Position numbers and translations under genes: made by a program. A model generated the notes under the pieces. It did no database searches, had not been told where the DNA came from, and saw nothing but the letters and a program-made list of their open reading frames with translations. DNA of 6,656 nucleotides from Pseudomonadota bacterium (GTDB taxonomy: Bacteria > Pseudomonadota > Alphaproteobacteria > Rickettsiales > Midichloriaceae), in NCBI GenBank assembly GCA_027621485.1, contig JAQCBG010000031.1:1-6656 (forward strand), read 5' to 3'. Positions 6,521 through 6,656 of this stretch are shown here, piece by piece; position 1 is the first letter of the stretch, and each line of letters opens with the position of its first letter.

Positions 6521-6543
6521 TAAGATATCTTGAATCTTATTTT
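6520..6543 (+). terminator. Weak hairpin overlapping the ccoQ stop, possible attenuator before ccoP
   Basis: ATAAGAT (6520-6526) can pair with ATCTTAT (6534-6540) around a 7-nt loop, followed by a short T run (6540-6543). An alternative fold uses the perfect 10-bp palindrome AAGATATCTT (6522-6531). The stem is AT-rich and the T-tract is short, so it is unlikely to be a strong terminator. At most it could reduce read-through into ccoP, or protect the upstream RNA end. Confidence 0.25.
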
Positions 6544-6581
6544 ATGTTAAAATGAAAGAGAACCTTTGCTAATAAAATGCT

Positions 6582-6656
6582 ATGAATAAAACAAATAAAG
6601 CAAAATCGCAACATAGTATCAGCAAAACTACTGGTCATAATTGGGATGGAATAGAG
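6582..6656 (+). CDS. ccoP: Cytochrome c oxidase cbb3-type, subunit III (diheme cytochrome c), 3'-truncated by the window edge
   Basis: Only the first 25 codons are present. The sequence ends in TTGHNWDGIE, the conserved N-terminal CcoP motif (TTGHxWDGI) that precedes the first membrane helix. CcoP is the periplasmic diheme c subunit that receives electrons from soluble or membrane cytochrome c and passes them to CcoO. The preceding residues (MNKTNKAKSQHSISK) form a short basic, polar cytosolic N-terminus. The ATG at 6582 is the only suitable start in frame in the 61-nt gap after ccoQ, and it has no Shine-Dalgarno. The heme sites (two CxxCH) and helices lie outside the window, so completeness cannot be judged. 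Motif and NOQP order make the identity secure. Confidence 0.9.
   Translation, partial: MNKTNKAKSQHSISKTTGHNWDGIE

Noticed and set aside
1..6656. CRISPR array, insertion sequence, tRNA or rRNA
   Set aside because: No regularly spaced repeats, transposase motifs, terminal inverted repeats, cloverleaf sequences or rRNA-like stretches were seen on either strand.

Overview
The window is AT-rich, densely coding and reads entirely on the + strand. It carries ten genes: the end of clpP, then complete clpX, an unnamed coiled-coil gene, zapA, queD, a DsbD_2/SafE-type membrane protein gene, ccoN, ccoO, ccoQ, and the first 25 codons of ccoP. ClpX (GPTGCGKT Walker [13 protein letters not shown] segment), CcoO (long C-terminal part before the last helix) and a coiled-coil ORF directly upstream of zapA all look alphaproteobacterial. 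The strong AT bias, the near absence of Shine-Dalgarno sequences and the QueD type suggest a host-associated lineage such as Rickettsiales. A Midichloriaceae-like member, where cbb3 oxidase is known, is a reasonable guess, but this is inference and not proven by the window.

Layout: (1) 2-1868, clpP-clpX, encoding the ClpXP protease, with catalytic triad, zinc finger, AAA+ motifs and the ClpP-docking IGF loop all intact. The usual alphaproteobacterial follower, lon, is not next. (2) 1869-2100, the only sizeable non-coding stretch. It has two perfect tandem 17-bp repeats with TAGATCTA cores, immediately upstream of a good candidate extended -10 promoter. (3) 2101-2731, a 101-aa coiled-coil protein followed by ZapA, a probable cell-division pair. 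(4) 2789-3211, QueD for queuosine/7-deazaguanine synthesis. (5) 3234-6656, a cbb3 (C-family) terminal oxidase cluster: a six- to seven-helix membrane protein likely involved in oxidase or copper maturation, then ccoN-ccoO-ccoQ-ccoP.

Together the right half encodes a high-affinity, proton-pumping cytochrome c oxidase. CcoN is the heme-copper subunit, CcoO the monoheme c subunit, CcoQ a small stabilising helix and CcoP the diheme c subunit; the upstream membrane protein may help with its metal centres. Nearly all genes are closely spaced (19-90 nt), consistent with co-transcription, and no convincing strong terminator was found. I did not find an obviously novel multi-gene system. The most interesting elements are the repeat/promoter block at 1948-2018 and the coiled-coil gene with a helix-turn-helix-like tail.
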